Shown: positions 61,395 to 64,000 of the stretch, piece after piece | Numbering within the stretch: position 1 is the first letter of the stretch | Layout: each line of letters starts with the position of its first letter | From: Candidatus Kapaibacterium sp. | GTDB lineage: Bacteria; Bacteroidota; Ignavibacteria; Kapaibacteriales; UBA2268 | Length of the DNA stretch: 64,000 bases | Direction of reading: 5' to 3' | Assembly: GCA_938031175.1 (NCBI GenBank) | Contig: CALHGZ010000002.1 | Coordinates: 1-64,000, forward strand | The notes under the pieces: generated by a model | Databases searched by the model: none | Told to the model about the DNA's origin: nothing | Seen by the model: the letters and a program-made list of their open reading frames with translations, nothing else | Translations under genes and position numbers: made by a program

Positions 61395-63896
61395 ATGGTT
61401 AAAGTAATTATTAAAAGCAAGTTATTGATAATATTATTATTTGTACTACTAAATGTAAGGTTAGCATTTTCTGAGTTATTGAAAGAATCAAAAGCGGATA
61501 TGGCGACTCAAAAAGAAATAACAATTCAAAACGACACTATCCCAGGTAATTTAGCTCCAATTACAATCCGTGTGAAAGGCGATTATTATCCTGGCAACTT
61601 ATTACTTTCTATATTATCAAATACCGCAGGTAATTATTTATTGGTTTTGGATACTTCATTGACTCCAATCAAGTACAAAAAGGTAAATTCAGGTTTTAAT
61701 TTCCGCTATCTTTATGATGGTAAATTTTCATACAATGAAACTATTAGAGGGTTCGGTGGTTATGCGCATGGTATTGTTTATATAATGGATGAAAATCTTA
61801 ATGTAATTGATTCAATTCAATGCGATAATGGTTATTTCGCTGACATACACGAATTTCTTTATTTACCCAATGGACATAAAGTGCTTGTTGCTTATGTTTC
61901 TAAGGCAATGGATCTAAGTAAATTAGCTCCTGAAGGTAATCCTAATGCAAATGTTATCGGTGGGGTAATACAAGAGCTTGACAAGAATAATAATGTTGTA
62001 TTTGAATGGTTGACCTGGGACCACGTTGATATCACTGAAACCTACCAGAGTTTATCAGCTGTTAACGTCGGATTTGACCATATAAATGCTGTCGAAGTAG
62101 ATTATGATGGTAATTTTCTGGCTTCATTCAGGCATTTAAACCAGATCATTAAAATTGATAGGAAAAGTGGCCAGATAATCTGGCGTCTTGGCGGTAAGAA
62201 AAATGAATTTGAATTTATTGATGAAGACCCCCATAATGAACCGCTATATTTTAATTTTCAACACGACATCAGACGCCTGCCTAACGGTAACATAATGTTA
62301 TATGATAATGGAAATGCGAGAAAGCCTGCTTATTCAAGAGTAGCTGAATATGAATTAGACGAAATAAATAAAACAGCACGGTTGGTATGGGAATATAGAA
62401 GAGATCCTGATGTCTACGGTCAAGCTTTAGGTTCTGCTCAAAGATTACCAAATGGTAATACGTTGATTTCTTGGGGCTCATTTCTGACACCAAAGATAGA
62501 TATAACTGAAGTTACTCCCGATAAAACAACTGTACTTGAATTATCTTTTCCTATTGGTACTGTTACATATAGAGCATTTAAAGTTCCTCAAGAATTATGT
62601 CCCTCCATAAAGGTAACTCATAAAGAGGTTTTTGAAAAAGATGAGTATGATTTTTCAAATGATCTTGGAACAACCGCTGTTAAGCTTTACCTTAACAAAC
62701 TTGTATCATTTGTATATAATTCAATTACAGTAACAAAATACGACTGTCCACCAAAAAATGCTGATTTTGATGGAAATTCACCAAACATTATACCATATCA
62801 TTTTGTAATTAATGGTTCTTCAATCAATCAGATTGAATATAAATTGTCAATCAATTTAAATTCATTAAATTTTTTACTACAACCTGATAAAATACGAATA
62901 TTCAAACGAGATAAACAAGGAGAAGGCATTTTTACGAAATTAACTGAAAATTTCGAATTAATTGATAATGTTGTTAGTGTTGATGCTATCGGATTTGGAG
63001 AAATTATTATTGCCTACGAAGGTGAAATTTCGATAAACCCAAAACCAAAGCTTAATAAACCTCCTGATAATTCAAAAATTGACATAAATGAAAAAGTTGT
63101 TCTGGATTTTAATGTTGATGGATATTTCGAAGAAACCATAGTCGAAATTTCTGAAGATGAAAAATTTGAAAATACAATAGCAACTTTTACTGGAAAAGGG
63201 AAAACCCGCTATTTATTTGAAGATTTGATTGAAGGACAAAAGTATTATTGGCGGGCAAAGGCAAAAAATCCCAAAGGTGAAAGTCAATGGTCAGAAGTAT
63301 GGAATTTTACTCCGATGCAACCTTTCCTAATGATTATAACCCCCAACGGTGGTGAAAGTTGGAAAAAAGATAGCTCTATCAGATATATTATCAGCTGGGA
63401 TGATAATTTTGATAGTATGGTTAGAATAGAATTGTTAAAAGATGACAAATATTACAGATTAGTTAAAGATTCTTTATTGAGTCCATTGAACATTTTTGTT
63501 TGGACAATTCCACAGGATATACCCGATGATTCTACATATAAAATAAGGATTTACAGTCTCAAATATGGGAATGTAATTTCGGAAAGCAAGGATTATTTTG
63601 CCATTCGCGATAAAGAAACAAGTGTAACTCTTGATGAGAACGCATATGATTTAGAAATATTTCCCAATCCCTTTAACAACAGGATTAATATAAAGTTCAA
63701 AAATGAACAGTTTGGAAAGATTAGTATCAAATTATACGATACTGAAGGGAGAATGGTAAGCAATTTATTTGAAACTGAAATTGAACCCGGAGAATATAAT
63801 ATTGGTTACGATTTGTCAAAATTAAGTAAAGGTACATATTTTTTAAGATTATCTAGTGGGAATAAAATTACATTGAAAATTATTGTAAAAAATTAA
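61395..63896 (+). CDS. T9SS-exported arylsulfotransferase (ASST)-family protein
   Basis: An exported 833-aa protein with a signal peptide (MVKVIIKSKLLIILLFVLLN, ending near AFSE). Residues about 110-420 fit a beta-propeller of the ASST type (FADIHEFLYLPNGHKVLVAY, FDHINAVEVDYDGNFLASFR, RKSGQIIWRLGGKKNEF, NFQHDIRRLPNGNIMLYDNG, SAQRLPNGNTLISWGS). The two HxN/H segments (DHINAV and QHDIRR) may supply active-site His. A fibronectin-III-like domain (about 550-640), a Kre9-like segment (about 650-730, starting PNGGESW) and a T9SS sorting domain (about 750-833; FPNPFNNRI, SKGTYFLRL) follow. Sulfate transfer is the family activity; many homologs lack proof, and the fold is also used for binding. Confidence 0.83.
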   Translation: MVKVIIKSKLLIILLFVLLNVRLAFSELLKESKADMATQKEITIQNDTIPGNLAPITIRVKGDYYPGNLLLSILSNTAGNYLLVLDTSLTPIKYKKVNSGFNFRYLYDGKFSYNETIRGFGGYAHGIVYIMDENLNVIDSIQCDNGYFADIHEFLYLPNGHKVLVAYVSKAMDLSKLAPEGNPNANVIGGVIQELDKNNNVVFEWLTWDHVDITETYQSLSAVNVGFDHINAVEVDYDGNFLASFRHLNQIIKIDRKSGQIIWRLGGKKNEFEFIDEDPHNEPLYFNFQHDIRRLPNGNIMLYDNGNARKPAYSRVAEYELDEINKTARLVWEYRRDPDVYGQALGSAQRLPNGNTLISWGSFLTPKIDITEVTPDKTTVLELSFPIGTVTYRAFKVPQELCPSIKVTHKEVFEKDEYDFSNDLGTTAVKLYLNKLVSFVYNSITVTKYDCPPKNADFDGNSPNIIPYHFVINGSSINQIEYKLSINLNSLNFLLQPDKIRIFKRDKQGEGIFTKLTENFELIDNVVSVDAIGFGEIIIAYEGEISINPKPKLNKPPDNSKIDINEKVVLDFNVDGYFEETIVEISEDEKFENTIATFTGKGKTRYLFEDLIEGQKYYWRAKAKNPKGESQWSEVWNFTPMQPFLMIITPNGGESWKKDSSIRYIISWDDNFDSMVRIELLKDDKYYRLVKDSLLSPLNIFVWTIPQDIPDDSTYKIRIYSLKYGNVISESKDYFAIRDKETSVTLDENAYDLEIFPNPFNNRINIKFKNEQFGKISIKLYDTEGRMVSNLFETEIEPGEYNIGYDLSKLSKGTYFLRLSSGNKITLKIIVKN

Positions 63897-63910
63897 TAAA
63901 CGGCCTGAAA

Positions 63911-64000
63911 ATGAGATATTTAAAATTAGTGATAATAACCGCACTGTTTTTACTTGATATAACAGTAAGCTATTCGAGTGACTTTGTAGAATCTCAAATA
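63911..64000 (+). CDS. Start of an exported protein, truncated by window edge
   Basis: From ATG 63911 the frame stays open to the end and encodes MRYLKLVIITALFLLDITVS followed by YSSDFVESQI, a typical signal peptide. It starts 14 bases after the ASST-like gene, so it is probably in the same operon. Family unknown. Confidence 0.6.
   Translation, partial: MRYLKLVIITALFLLDITVSYSSDFVESQI

Overview
The window is an AT-rich bacterial chromosome segment with about 30 complete genes plus one truncated gene at each edge. Three large secreted proteins (genes at 1570, 55521 and 61395) end in type IX secretion (T9SS) C-terminal sorting domains. Several genes carry a TAnnTTTG promoter-like element, and a CoaBC active-site variant resembles Bacteroidota enzymes. 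These point to the Bacteroidota/Chlorobiota (FCB) group. Together with the bifurcating-type [FeFe]-hydrogenase, the 11-gene complex I and the NhaD-type antiporter they suggest an anaerobic or facultative Ignavibacteria/Kapabacteria-like lineage. That lineage call is inference: there is no rRNA in the window, and no tRNA was found.

Layout. 1-11115: end of a repetitive surface protein, two stem-loops, then a giant T9SS-exported beta-helix protein of about 3180 residues. 11200-17877: a same-strand run with a shorter paralog of the giant protein's N-terminus, a TMTC-like membrane glycosyltransferase with TPRs, an S41 protease, an unknown membrane protein and an AI-2E-type permease. 17846-22313 (minus strand): the H-cluster maturases hydG and hydF with a second TMTC-like gene between them. 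22450-29379: a two-OmpA-domain envelope protein, nadA-nadC-nadB (de novo NAD synthesis) and an NhaD-type antiporter. 29530-44779: nuoABCDHIJKLMN followed directly by hydB-hydA-hydC. 44823-55528: mostly housekeeping genes (alkaline phosphatase, coaBC, der, C1 peptidase, rmuC, nitroreductase, fumC, murB). 55521-64000: T9SS subtilase, a lipoprotein, a T9SS arylsulfotransferase-like protein and the start of another exported protein.

The most interesting unit is the energy cluster. Complex I has all quinone and membrane subunits but no NuoE, NuoF or NuoG. The genes that follow encode HydB (NuoF-like), HydA (NuoG-like N-terminus fused to an H-cluster domain) and HydC (NuoE-like), so an electron-bifurcating-type hydrogenase sits where the NADH module would be. 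Two of the three H-cluster maturases lie about 18 kb upstream and the third, HydE, is not in the window. A working model, which is inference, is that HydBAC exchanges electrons among H2, NAD(H) and ferredoxin, and that reduced ferredoxin or a direct contact feeds the truncated complex I. The adjacent antiporter would then interconvert H+ and Na+ gradients.
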